Assembly: GCA_963789005.1 (NCBI GenBank)
Contig: CAWBIZ010000007.1
Location: 62,001-126,000, forward strand
Source of the DNA: DASSUW01 sp963789005
GTDB lineage: Bacteria; Actinomycetota; Thermoleophilia; Solirubrobacterales; Solirubrobacteraceae
Length of the DNA: 64,000 bases
Reading direction: 5' to 3'
The position numbers were made by a program, and so were the translations under genes. The notes under the pieces were generated by a model that was given only the letters and a program-made list of their open reading frames with translations, was not told where the DNA came from and searched no databases. Position 1 is the stretch's first letter. The number at the start of each line of letters is the position of its first letter. Of this stretch, positions 7,602-15,897 are shown in pieces.

Positions 7602-8324
7602 ATGCGTCCGCTCGTAGCAGCCATTTTCGTCGTCGCGCTGGCGTTCGTGCCCGCCGCCCAGGCAGGTCCGGCGCCGCTGACGGCGTCTGAGATCCGCGTC
7701 GGCAGCCACCCGGGCTTCGTCCGCGTGGTCGTCGAGTTCACCGGCGCCCGGGTGCGGGAGGGGGAGGTCGTGGCGACCGACCCCAATCCGTTCCGCGACG
7801 GCTCGGTCCGGCTCCCGCTCACGCGCCCCGGGGTCAAGACGACGGCCGCGCCGGTGCAGGAGCACGGCGTGCTCGCCCGCATCGCGCAGGGCAGCGGCAG
7901 CATCACCATCCGCCTCACCGGCGCCGACCGCCGGTTCAAGTACGTCGGCTACTTCGCGCTGCACGAGCCGGAGCGGCTCGTGCTCGACCTCTACAAGTCG
8001 CGCCCGCCGAGCGACGCCGCCGAGATCACGCGCGGCCGCGGCCGCTGCCTGACGCTCGGCGACCACACCGTCGAGAGCCGCCGCGTCACCGCATCGGGCC
8101 GCGAGCGCGACCTGTTCGAGCACTCGCTCGCCGTCATCCTGCGCCGCCGCGACGGCCGCCTGCACAAGCTGCGCGGCATCACCGCCTTCGACCGCCGCTG
8201 GAGCACGAGCTTCCGCTATCCGCAGGTCGCCCGCCAGACGGGGACGCTCGAGGCGGCATCGATGTCGGCCAAGGACGGCACGCTCGACTGCCTCGTCCAG
8301 GCCCGCGTGAGGATCGGTGGATAG
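7602..8324 (+). CDS. Secreted AMIN/Gmad2-domain protein
   Basis: A 240-residue protein with a classic signal peptide (about 1-24, ending PAAQAG). The N-terminal half (about 30-130) has an AMIN-like beta pattern (VRVVVEFTGARV, then RRFKYVGYFALHEPERLVLDLY). AMIN domains usually bind cell wall. The C-terminal half (about 140-240) resembles the Gmad2 immunoglobulin-like domain of spore-germination proteins (LFEHSLAVILRR, a central Gly/Phe segment, then a closing strand). Both domain calls are pattern-based. The start at 7602 is favoured by the -10 box and the signal peptide. The next coding sequence, matB, begins directly after the TAG stop. Confidence 0.72.
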   Translation: MRPLVAAIFVVALAFVPAAQAGPAPLTASEIRVGSHPGFVRVVVEFTGARVREGEVVATDPNPFRDGSVRLPLTRPGVKTTAAPVQEHGVLARIAQGSGSITIRLTGADRRFKYVGYFALHEPERLVLDLYKSRPPSDAAEITRGRGRCLTLGDHTVESRRVTASGRERDLFEHSLAVILRRRDGRLHKLRGITAFDRRWSTSFRYPQVARQTGTLEAASMSAKDGTLDCLVQARVRIGG

Positions 8325-9752
8325 CTGCTCTTCCCGGCGCTGACCGACCCCGGCAATGACGTCGCCCTGCGGTTCGGCGAGCGAGCGCTGAGCTACCGCG
8401 AGCTGCGCGACGCGGCGGCCGCGGTGGCCGAGCGGGTCGCGGGGTCGGAGCGGGTGGCGGTGTGGGCCACGAACGAGCCGGAGGTCGCGGTCGCGGTGGT
8501 CGGGGCGCTGCTCGCGGGGGTGCCGATCGCGCTCGTCAACCCAAAGGCGGGCTCGCGCGAGCTCGCGCACATCCTCGGCGATGCCGACCCGGAGCTGCTG
8601 CTGGCCTCGCCCGGCGCCGAGCTGCCGGACGAGGCCGCCGGCCGCGAGCGGGTCGATGTCGACCTCGCCGCGCGCGGCGGGGCGCTGCCGGATGAGCTGC
8701 CGGACGAGGCGCCCGCGCTCGTCGTCTACACCTCCGGCACCACCGGCCCGCCGAAGGGCGCCGTGCTGCCCCGCCGCTCGCTGGCGTCGAACCTCGACGC
8801 GCTCGCCACGGCCTGGGAGTGGACCGGCGACGACGTCGTGGCCCACGGGCTGCCGCTGTTCCACGTGCACGGGCTCGTGCTCGGCACGTTGGGACCGCTG
8901 CGGCGCGGCGGGGCCACGCACCACCTCGGCCGCTTCTCCGGGGCCGCCGCGGCGGCTGCGCTCGACGGCGGCGCGACGATGCTGTTCGCGGTGCCGACGA
9001 TGTACCACCGCCTCGCGGCCGAGGCCGCCGACTCGCCGGACGTCGCCCGCGCGCTGGGCGGCGCGCGCCTGCTCGTCTCCGGCTCGGCCGCGCTCCCGGC
9101 CGTCGAGCACGAGCGGATCGAGCGCCTCTGCGGCCAGCGGATCGTCGAGCGCTATGGCATGACGGAGACGCTCATGAACACGGCCGTGCGCGCGGGCGGC
9201 GAGCGGCGACCCGGCTCCGTCGGCCCGCCGCTCGACGGCGTCGACATCCGGCTCGTCGGCGACGACGGCGCCGCGCTCGAGGTCGCCGACGACGAGACGA
9301 TCGGCGAGGTGCACGTGCGCGGCCCGAACCTCTTCCTCGAGTACCTCAACCGCCCCGACGCCACGGAGGAGGCGCTGCGCGACGGCTGGTTCCGCACCGG
9401 CGATCTCGCGACGCGCTCGGAGGACGGGTCGCTGCGGATCGTCGGGCGCCGCGCGACCGACCTGATCAAGAGCGGCGGCTTCAAGATCGGGGCCGGGGAG
9501 ATCGAGGGCGCGCTGCTCGAGCACCGCGGGGTCAGCGAGGCGGCGGTCACGGGCGAGCCCGACGACGACCTCGGCGAGCGCATCGTCGCCTGGGTCGTCA
9601 AGACCGACGGGGAGTCGCCGTCGGGCGACGACCTCGTCGACCACGTCGCCTCGCTGCTCACGCCGCACAAGCGTCCGCGCGTCGTGCACTTCGTCGACGA
9701 GCTGCCGCGCAACGCGATGGGCAAGGTCCAGAAGGCGAGGTTGGGCACTTGA
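8325..9752 (+). CDS. matB: Malonyl-CoA synthetase, probable CTG start
   Basis: An AMP-forming acyl-CoA synthetase, 475 residues if read from CTG 8325. It follows the Streptomyces MatB sequence, as I recall it, along its length. Landmarks are LFPAL at the N-terminus, the AMP loop YTSGTTGPPKGA, ERYGMTETLMNT, and the C-terminal PRNAMGKVQKARL with catalytic Lys. Reaction: malonate + ATP + CoA to malonyl-CoA + AMP + PPi. The conserved N-terminal residues LFPALTDPGNDVALRFGERA lie upstream of the first ATG/GTG/TTG in frame (GTG 8424), and the frame is open only back to the TAG at 8322-8324. CTG 8325 is therefore the likely start; starting at 8424 would delete about 33 conserved residues. First gene of the proposed pyrimidine-catabolic operon. 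Confidence 0.88.
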   Translation: MLFPALTDPGNDVALRFGERALSYRELRDAAAAVAERVAGSERVAVWATNEPEVAVAVVGALLAGVPIALVNPKAGSRELAHILGDADPELLLASPGAELPDEAAGRERVDVDLAARGGALPDELPDEAPALVVYTSGTTGPPKGAVLPRRSLASNLDALATAWEWTGDDVVAHGLPLFHVHGLVLGTLGPLRRGGATHHLGRFSGAAAAAALDGGATMLFAVPTMYHRLAAEAADSPDVARALGGARLLVSGSAALPAVEHERIERLCGQRIVERYGMTETLMNTAVRAGGERRPGSVGPPLDGVDIRLVGDDGAALEVADDETIGEVHVRGPNLFLEYLNRPDATEEALRDGWFRTGDLATRSEDGSLRIVGRRATDLIKSGGFKIGAGEIEGALLEHRGVSEAAVTGEPDDDLGERIVAWVVKTDGESPSGDDLVDHVASLLTPHKRPRVVHFVDELPRNAMGKVQKARLGT

Positions 9753-10345
9753 AGGTCTCCGGCGAACATCGCTTCACGGCGTCGCGCCAGCAGGTGTGGG
9801 ACGCGCTGCTCGACCCCGAGATGCTGGCCGCCACGCTGCCCGGCGCGCGGCGCCTGGACAGCTGCGGGCCGGACGAGTACGAGATCACCGTCGACGTCGG
9901 CGTCGGCTCGGTCCGCGGCACCTACGAGGGCTCGTTCGCGCTCACCGACAAGGTGCCGCTGGAGGCCTGCACCGTGCGCGCCACGGCCAGCGGCCGGCCC
10001 GGCACGGTGACCACCGTGGCCCGCATGCAGCTGACCGAGGCCGACGGCGGGGCGGTCATGGCGTACGAGGCCGACGCCGGCGTCACCGGGCCGCTCGCCG
10101 GCGTCGGGCAGCGGCTGATGGGCGCCGCCGCCCGCCGCACGACCGAGCAGTTCCTGCGCGCGCTCGACGAGCGCATCACGGCGCCGCCACAGGCCGGCGG
10201 GAAGGAGCCGTCGGTCGCGGTCGCGGAACGGCCGGCACGGGCCGCCGGCCCGACCGAGGCGAGGGTGATCGGGTTGAGCGCGCTCGCGGGCGCCGCCGTG
10301 GCGCTGCTCGGCGTGGCCGTCGGGCGCTGGTCGGCGCGAAGGTGA
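9749..10345 (+). CDS. coxG: CoxG-family SRPBCC protein with C-terminal membrane helix
   Basis: A 198-residue protein. Residues 1-150 form a CoxG (carbon monoxide dehydrogenase subunit G) SRPBCC domain: the start GEHRFTASRQQVWDALLDPE, the LPGARRL motif and GSVRGTYEG are typical. A Pro/Ala-rich linker leads to one membrane helix (about 172-192) and a basic tail, as in CoxG, which recruits the CO-dehydrogenase-type enzyme to the membrane. TTG start overlaps the matB stop (TTGA). CoxG proteins accompany molybdenum hydroxylases of the xanthine-dehydrogenase family. Here none is in the window, so a partner such as a uracil or xanthine dehydrogenase is expected elsewhere. Confidence 0.85.
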   Translation: MKVSGEHRFTASRQQVWDALLDPEMLAATLPGARRLDSCGPDEYEITVDVGVGSVRGTYEGSFALTDKVPLEACTVRATASGRPGTVTTVARMQLTEADGGAVMAYEADAGVTGPLAGVGQRLMGAAARRTTEQFLRALDERITAPPQAGGKEPSVAVAERPARAAGPTEARVIGLSALAGAAVALLGVAVGRWSARR

Positions 10346-10356
10346 GAGGAGGGGCG

Positions 10357-11673
10357 ATGGGGTGGACGATCCACGGCGACGGGCGGACGGTCGCGCCCGG
10401 CGACGTCGTGCGCACGAACGAGCGCCTGCGGATGCCGTACATGCTCGGCCTCGGCGGCCAGCACATCCTGGCGATGTTCGGCGCCACCGCGCTCGTCCCG
10501 GTGCTGACCGGGTTCCCGGTGACCACGACGATCTTCTTCTCCGGCGTCGGGACGATCCTCTTCAACCTCATCACCCGCAACCGGGTGCCCTCGTACACCG
10601 GGTCGAGCTTCGCCTTCATCGCGCCCGTGCTCGCCGCCAAGGCCGAGGGCGGGGTGGAGGCGGCGCTGGGCGGCATCGTGTGCGCCGGCGTCGCCCTGTT
10701 CGTGGTGGGCCTGCTCGTCGACCGCCTCGGCTACCGGCTCATCGAGCTGCTGCTGCCGCCGATCGTGACCGGCTCCATCGTCGCGCTGATCGGCCTCAAC
10801 CTCGCGCCCGTGGCCGAGGATCAGTTCAGCCAGCAGGCGGGGATCGCGCTCGTCACGCTCGCCTCGATCCTGATCATCGGGGTCGCGGTCAAGAACTTCC
10901 TCTCGCGGCTGTCGGTGTTCCTCGGCGTGGTCGTCGGCTACGCGTTCGCCGCGCTGCTCGGCAAGGTCGACTGGACGGCGGTGCACGACGCCGCCTGGGT
11001 CGGGTTCCCGGACTTCATGACCCCGACGTTCGATGGCAAGGCGATCGTGCTGATCGTGCCGGCGGTGATCCTCGTCCTGCTCGCCGAGAACGCCGGCCAC
11101 GTGAAGGCGGTGGCGACGATGACCGAGCAGAACCTCGACCCGCTGCTCGGGCGCTCGTTCATGGGCGACGGCGTGGCCACGACGCTCTCCGGGCTGTTCG
11201 GCGGCTCGGGCACGACGACCTACGCCGAGAACATCGGCGTCATGGGCTACACGCGGATCTACTCCACGCTCGCGTACCTGATCGCGGGGGCGGTAGCGAT
11301 CGGCCTCGGGCTGCTGCCGAAGTTCGGGGCGATCATCAGCGCGATCCCGATCGGCGTCCTCGGCGGCGCCGTGACCGTGCTGTTCGGGATGATCGCCGTG
11401 CTCGGCGCGCGCATCTGGATCGAGGCGCGAGTGAACTTCCGCGATCCCGTGAACCTCGTCACGGCGGCCGTCGCGCTGATCGTCGGCACTGCCGACTACA
11501 CGCTCAACTGGGGCGACTACTCGTTCGCCGGCATAGCGCTCGGGACGCTGGCGGCGATCGTCATCTACCAGGTCCTGCGCTTCTTCCAGCCGGAGATCCC
11601 CGCTCCCGACACCGCAGTCGGCGACTCGCTGGTGGAGCCGCTGGCGGCCACGCCGGACCGGCGCGCGCCATGA
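10357..11673 (+). CDS. Uracil permease (UraA-type NCS2 transporter)
   Basis: A 438-residue polytopic membrane protein of the nucleobase-ascorbate transporter family, with the 14 hydrophobic segments expected. The substrate-site helix reads LLAENAGHVKA (first Glu). The signature TTYAENIGVMGYTRIYST matches the uracil-type (UraA/PyrP) version TTYGENIGVMAITRVYS rather than the xanthine-type motif, so uracil:proton symport is the best guess. Start supported by AGGAGG (10347-10352) at 4-base spacing from the ATG; this is the one gene in the front half of the operon with a clear ribosome-binding site. Stop overlaps the next ATG (ATGA). Confidence 0.9.
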   Translation: MGWTIHGDGRTVAPGDVVRTNERLRMPYMLGLGGQHILAMFGATALVPVLTGFPVTTTIFFSGVGTILFNLITRNRVPSYTGSSFAFIAPVLAAKAEGGVEAALGGIVCAGVALFVVGLLVDRLGYRLIELLLPPIVTGSIVALIGLNLAPVAEDQFSQQAGIALVTLASILIIGVAVKNFLSRLSVFLGVVVGYAFAALLGKVDWTAVHDAAWVGFPDFMTPTFDGKAIVLIVPAVILVLLAENAGHVKAVATMTEQNLDPLLGRSFMGDGVATTLSGLFGGSGTTTYAENIGVMGYTRIYSTLAYLIAGAVAIGLGLLPKFGAIISAIPIGVLGGAVTVLFGMIAVLGARIWIEARVNFRDPVNLVTAAVALIVGTADYTLNWGDYSFAGIALGTLAAIVIYQVLRFFQPEIPAPDTAVGDSLVEPLAATPDRRAP

Positions 11674-12629
11674 GCGTGCGCCTGATCGCCACCGGCGGGA
11701 CGATCGCCTCGCTCGCCGATCCCGAGACCGGGGCCGTGCGCCCGGCCGTGAGCGCCGAGGACCTTGTGCGGTCGGTGCCCGGGCTCGGCGACGTCGAGGT
11801 CGAGCAGGTCGCGCACGTCAACGGCTGGAACGTGACGCCCGACACGATGCTCGAAGTCGCGCGCCGCGCAGCGGGGGGCGGCAGCGTGGTCGTCACGCAC
11901 GGGACCGACACGATCGAGGAGACGGCCTTCTTCTGCGACGTCACCGTCGAGGGGGACGTGGTGTTCGCGGGGGCGATGCGCAACGGCTCCGAGGTGTCGG
12001 CTGACGGCCCGCGCAACCTCCTGTGCGCTTCCGAGGTCGCCGAGGCCGCGCGCGGCCTCGGCACGGTGCTGGTGCTCAACGACGAGATCCACGCCGCGCG
12101 CTGGGCGCGCAAGCAGGACTCCTCGCGGGTCTCCGCGTTCACGTCCCCAGGGCACGGGCCGGTCGGGATCGCGGTGCCGGGATCGGTGCGGATCACGGCG
12201 CCGCCGCCGCAGCGGGTCGTGCTCCCGCTCCCGGACGCCCTCCCGCCGGTGGCCGTGATCCAGACCTACACCGGGATCGAGGAAGGGCTGATCGGCGCGG
12301 TGCTCGAGGCCACCGGCGCGCAGGGCCTCGTGCTCGAGGGAACCGGGCTCGGCAACGTGCCCGGCAGCGCCGAGCCCGGGATCCGCGACGCGCTCGCCCG
12401 CGGGCTGCCGGTGGTGGCGGCGACGCGGGTGCCCACCGGCGGCACCGGGGCCGTCTACGGCGGCCCGGGCGGCGGCGTCACCCTGCGCGAGCTCGGCGTG
12501 CTCGCCGCCGGGTCGCTCTCCGCCGCCAAGGCGCGGCTGCTGCTGATGCTCCTGCTCGCGACCGGCGGCGACGTGCGCCTGCGTTTCGAGCGGGCGGTCG
12601 ACACGCTCTCCGGCTGGGAGGCGCCGTGA
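11670..12629 (+). CDS. Asparaginase-family amidohydrolase
   Basis: A 319-residue type I/II asparaginase-fold enzyme. Both nucleophile motifs are present: ATGGTIAS (Thr11) and THGTDT (Thr79-Asp80), and so is the catalytic Lys148 in ARWARKQDSS. It has no signal peptide, so it acts in the cytoplasm. Classical members hydrolyse Asn to Asp + NH3. In this operon I infer a different acid-amide substrate, possibly malonamate, which would yield malonate for MatB. ATG overlaps the permease stop (ATGA), and its own stop overlaps the next GTG. Plain asparagine use cannot be excluded. Confidence 0.87.
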   Translation: MSVRLIATGGTIASLADPETGAVRPAVSAEDLVRSVPGLGDVEVEQVAHVNGWNVTPDTMLEVARRAAGGGSVVVTHGTDTIEETAFFCDVTVEGDVVFAGAMRNGSEVSADGPRNLLCASEVAEAARGLGTVLVLNDEIHAARWARKQDSSRVSAFTSPGHGPVGIAVPGSVRITAPPPQRVVLPLPDALPPVAVIQTYTGIEEGLIGAVLEATGAQGLVLEGTGLGNVPGSAEPGIRDALARGLPVVAATRVPTGGTGAVYGGPGGGVTLRELGVLAAGSLSAAKARLLLMLLLATGGDVRLRFERAVDTLSGWEAP

Positions 12630-13159
12630 TCGACGAGGAGGAGCGCTTCGCCACCGAGCTGGCCCGCGCGCTCGCCGAGGACGTGCGCGCGCACCCGCCG
12701 GGCGGCGACCTCGTGCGGATCGTGGTGCGGTGGGCCGAGGCCGCGGACCCGCTCTACTTCACCGTCCACGCGCTCGGCGAAGAAGAGGCGCAGGAGGTCC
12801 CGGCCGACGACGCCTGGTATCCGCTCGAGTGGCCGAGCGTCGACGACGAGCTGGAGCGCACCGAGCGGGTGTCGGAGGATCCGGGCGTGCAGGAGGCCGG
12901 CGAGGCGCTCGCCGCCGTCTACGCCGAGTCCGACGAGGAGACGGAGGAGACCGGCGAGTGGACGCCGTCGGAGGCGATCGTCGAGGCCGTGCGGCTGCTG
13001 GGCGACGCGCTGCGCGGCGCCGGAGTGCCGCTGGCGGAGCGGTTCGCGGCCTCGGCCGCCCACTTCGAGGGCTGGGGCGTGCTCAAGGTGCTGGAGGCGA
13101 CCGCCGACAGCGACGCCCTGCACGCCCTCGAGGAGCAGGACGAGTTGCCGCACGAGTGA
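12626..13159 (+). CDS. Acidic protein of unknown function
   Basis: A 177-residue, strongly acidic protein (Glu/Asp-rich at about 90-115: ESDEETEETGEWTPSE) with no signal peptide or membrane helix. I do not recognise a domain. The N-terminal half has alternating strands and helices (LVRIVVRWAEAADPLYFTVHAL). The C-terminal half is helical. GTG overlaps the asparaginase stop (GTGA), so it is translated with the pathway enzymes. Its position argues for an accessory role in the same pathway. Confidence 0.8.
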   Translation: MIDEEERFATELARALAEDVRAHPPGGDLVRIVVRWAEAADPLYFTVHALGEEEAQEVPADDAWYPLEWPSVDDELERTERVSEDPGVQEAGEALAAVYAESDEETEETGEWTPSEAIVEAVRLLGDALRGAGVPLAERFAASAAHFEGWGVLKVLEATADSDALHALEEQDELPHE

Positions 13160-13193
13160 GTATCTTCGCGACAAACCGCACAAGGAGGCCGCC

Positions 13194-13568
13194 GTGAAGG
13201 TCAGAGAAGCGATGACGGAGCACGTGCTCACGATCACGCCTGGGCGCACGCTCCGGGACGCGGCGCGGTTCATGACCGAGCACACCGTCGGCGCGGCCGT
13301 GATCATGGATCCCGAGCAGCCGGGACCGGGGATCATCACCGAGCGCGACATCGTGCGCTCGCTCGGCACCGGCGAGGATCCCGACAGCGCGACGGTCGGG
13401 GATCACCTGACGTCGCGGGCGACGTTCGCGGACGCCGACTGGGACCTGCACGAGGCCGCGGACGCGATGGACCGCGGCGGCTTCCGCCACCTTGTCGTCA
13501 CGCATGAGGGCGACGTCATCGGCATCATCTCGATGCGCGACCTGATCCGGGTGTGGCGCCCGAGCTGA
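13194..13568 (+). CDS. CBS-pair protein
   Basis: A 124-residue stand-alone pair of CBS domains (about 1-60 and 66-122). Each has the family pattern: MTEHVLTITPGRTLRDAARFM ... GIITERDIVRSL, then HLVVTHEGDVIGIISMRDL. CBS pairs bind adenine nucleotides and act as energy sensors. GTG start with a good Shine-Dalgarno (AAGGAGG at 13182-13188, 5-base spacing). It overlaps the carbamate kinase start, so it may report ATP/AMP status for the operon; that role is inference. Confidence 0.88.
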   Translation: MKVREAMTEHVLTITPGRTLRDAARFMTEHTVGAAVIMDPEQPGPGIITERDIVRSLGTGEDPDSATVGDHLTSRATFADADWDLHEAADAMDRGGFRHLVVTHEGDVIGIISMRDLIRVWRPS

Positions 13569-14500
13569 CGGCTTCCGAGCGCGTGGTCGTCGCGCTCGGC
13601 GGCAACGCGATCGCCGGCGAGCGCGGTGCCGATCCCGAGTCGCAGCGGATCGCCGTCGAGGGCGCGTGCGAGCAGATCGCCGCGCTCGTCGCCCATGGGT
13701 ACGAGGTGGTCATCACCCACGGGAACGGGCCGCAGGTCGGCAACCTGCTGCTCAAGAACGACCTTGCGCGGGAGATCGTGCCGCCGGTCCCGCTCGACTG
13801 GTGCGTCGCGCAGACGCAGGCGACGCTCGGGTTCCTGATCGTCACCGCGCTCGAGGCGGCGCTGCGGCGGCGCGGGCTGGAGCGGCTGGTGAGCACGGTC
13901 GTCACGCGCGTGCTGGTGGCGGCCGACGACCCGGCGTTCGCCGCGCCCAGCAAGCCGATCGGCCGCTACGTGAGCGCGGCCGACGCGCGCGAGCGGATCG
14001 CGGCCGGCGAGGCGTGGCAGGAGCGCGGCGAGCGCGGGTGGCGGCGCGTGGTCCCCTCGCCGGCCCCGCTGGAGATCCTCGACCGCGGCACGATCGAGGC
14101 GCTGATCGGCGACGGCGCGATCGTCGTCGCGTGCGGCGGCGGCGGAATCCCGATGGTGCGCGAGGACGGCAAGCTGTCAGGCGTGGAGGCGGTGCTCGAC
14201 AAGGACCTCACCGGGGCGCTGCTGGCGCGTACCGTCGGCGCCGCGTGCCTGGTGATCGCCACCGACGTCGACGCGGCCGCCGTCGGCTTCGGCACCGAGC
14301 GCCAGGAGTGGCTGGGTGCGGTCGACGCCCACCGCCTGCGCGAGCTGCTCGCGCGCGGCGAGTTCGCGGGCGGGAGCATGGGGCCGAAGGTCGAGGCCGC
14401 GATCGCGTTCGCCGACGCGGGCGGCCGGTCGGTCATCACGTCGCTCGAGCGGCTGCGCGAGGGCGTCGAGGGCGCGGTCGGGACGCGGGTGCCGGCTTGA
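13553..14500 (+). CDS. arcC: Carbamate kinase
   Basis: A 315-residue amino-acid-kinase-fold enzyme: carbamoyl phosphate + ADP to ATP + carbamate (then NH3 + CO2). Landmarks: VVVALGGNAI near the start, HGNGPQVGN, the ACGGGGIPMV block, LDKDLTGALLA, and the C-terminal GGSMGPKVEAA. It supplies the energy yield of the FdrA/DUF1116/DUF2877 reaction encoded next. Candidate starts are GTG 13553 (annotated), CTG 13565, which forms a CTGA overlap with the CBS stop, and GTG 13583, which starts at the conserved VVALGGN. Confidence 0.93.
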   Translation: MAPELTASERVVVALGGNAIAGERGADPESQRIAVEGACEQIAALVAHGYEVVITHGNGPQVGNLLLKNDLAREIVPPVPLDWCVAQTQATLGFLIVTALEAALRRRGLERLVSTVVTRVLVAADDPAFAAPSKPIGRYVSAADARERIAAGEAWQERGERGWRRVVPSPAPLEILDRGTIEALIGDGAIVVACGGGGIPMVREDGKLSGVEAVLDKDLTGALLARTVGAACLVIATDVDAAAVGFGTERQEWLGAVDAHRLRELLARGEFAGGSMGPKVEAAIAFADAGGRSVITSLERLREGVEGAVGTRVPA

Positions 14501-15897
14501 CCGAGCATGTGCTCGTGCGCCGCGGCGCGTACCACGACTCGGTGACGCTGATGCTCGTCTCCCGCGCCGCGGGCCGCGAGGACGGCGCCGAGGCGGTGGC
14601 CGTGGGAATGGCGACGCCGCTCAACCTCGAGCTGCTCGCCGACCAGGGGTTCACCGTCGAGGACGCCGGGCCGAACGACCTCGTGATCGCCGTGCGGGCG
14701 CGCGACGAGGCGGCCGTCGAGGCGGCGGTGGCGGCCGTGGACCGTGAGCTGGCGGCCAAGGGTGACGCTCCGGCCGCCGCGGGCGGGCGCCCCGCGATGC
14801 GCTCCCTGCGCTCGGCGGCGGGCGTCGCCAGCCTCGCGTTCCTGTCGATCCCCGGCGAGCACGTCGCCCACGAGGGCGCCGCTGCCCTCGAGGCCGGGCT
14901 GCACGTGTTCTGCTTTTCCGACGGCGTCAGCGTCGAGGTCGAGGCCGCGCTCAAGCGGCGGGCCGTCGAGCGCGGGCTGCTGTTCATGGGGCCCGACTGC
15001 GGGACGGGCATCCTCGACGGCGTCGCGCTCGGCTTCGCCAACGCCGTCGAGCGGGGGCCGGTCGGGATCGTCGGCGCCTCGGGGACCGGGATCCAGGAGG
15101 TGAGCTGCCTGCTCGACGCCGCCGGAGTCGGCATCTCGCACGCGATCGGCGTCGGCGGGCGCGACCTGCACGCCGAGGTCGGCGGGTTGATGATGCGGCG
15201 CGGGCTCGAGCTGCTGGCGGGCGACGAGGACACGCGCGCCATCGTGGCGATCTCGAAGCCGCCGGACGCCGCGGTCGCCGCCGGCATCGAGGAGGTCGCC
15301 GCCGCCGCGGGCAAGCCGGTGGTCCTCGCGTTTCTTCAGGGCGGCCACGAAGGCGCCCACACCGGCGGGCGCGTCGAGGTCGCGGGCACGCTGGAAGCTG
15401 CAGCGGCCCGCGGCGCCGAGCTCGTCGGCGGGGCGCTCCCGCCGTTCGAGGCGGCGCTGCGGCGACCACCCTCGCGTGGCCGCGTCGTCGGCCTCTACAG
15501 CGGCGGGACGCTGTGCGCCGAGGCGGAGGCGATCGTCGGCGGCGGCGAGTTCGTCGACTTCGGGGCCGACGAGTACACGCAGGGGCGGGCGCACCCGATG
15601 ATCGACCCGTCGCTGCGCGCGGAACGCCTGGCCGCGGTCGCCCGAGATCCGGACGTCGCCGTCGCGCTGGTCGACGTCGTGCTCGGCTACGGCGCGCATG
15701 CTGATCCCGCGGGCGAGATCGCCGCGGCGCTGGAGGGCGCTCACGGCGGCCTGCACGCGATCGTCGCGCTGTGCGGGGCCGCAGGCGATCCCCAGGGCCT
15801 CGACGCCCAGCGCGAGCGGCTCGAGGCCGCCGGCGCCGTCGTCACGCGCAGCAACGCGCACGCGGCCCGGCTCGCGCGGGAGGCCGCCGGTGGCTGA
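14497..15897 (+). CDS. fdrA: FdrA-family carbamoyltransferase subunit (AllF-like)
   Basis: A 466-residue FdrA protein, a relative of succinyl-CoA synthetase alpha subunits. It has a Rossmann-like N-terminal part, GPDCGTG and GIVGASGTGIQEVSCLLD (about residues 165-205), a GGRDLHAEVGG block, and a CoA-ligase-like C-terminal domain (GLYSGGTLCAEAE, TQGRAHPMIDP). Together with DUF1116 and DUF2877 proteins, FdrA (AllF) has been reported as the oxamate carbamoyltransferase that splits oxalurate with phosphate. TTG start overlaps the carbamate-kinase stop (TTGA). In this operon the N-carbamoyl substrate is inferred to be ureidomalonate instead. Confidence 0.88.
   Translation: MTEHVLVRRGAYHDSVTLMLVSRAAGREDGAEAVAVGMATPLNLELLADQGFTVEDAGPNDLVIAVRARDEAAVEAAVAAVDRELAAKGDAPAAAGGRPAMRSLRSAAGVASLAFLSIPGEHVAHEGAAALEAGLHVFCFSDGVSVEVEAALKRRAVERGLLFMGPDCGTGILDGVALGFANAVERGPVGIVGASGTGIQEVSCLLDAAGVGISHAIGVGGRDLHAEVGGLMMRRGLELLAGDEDTRAIVAISKPPDAAVAAGIEEVAAAAGKPVVLAFLQGGHEGAHTGGRVEVAGTLEAAAARGAELVGGALPPFEAALRRPPSRGRVVGLYSGGTLCAEAEAIVGGGEFVDFGADEYTQGRAHPMIDPSLRAERLAAVARDPDVAVALVDVVLGYGAHADPAGEIAAALEGAHGGLHAIVALCGAAGDPQGLDAQRERLEAAGAVVTRSNAHAARLAREAAGG

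Noticed and set aside
8819..15897. Very long extra reading frames on both strands (300-1100 residues)
   Set aside because: They are Arg/Ala/Pro/Gly-rich shadow translations caused by high G+C; recognised domains occupy a different frame in each case.
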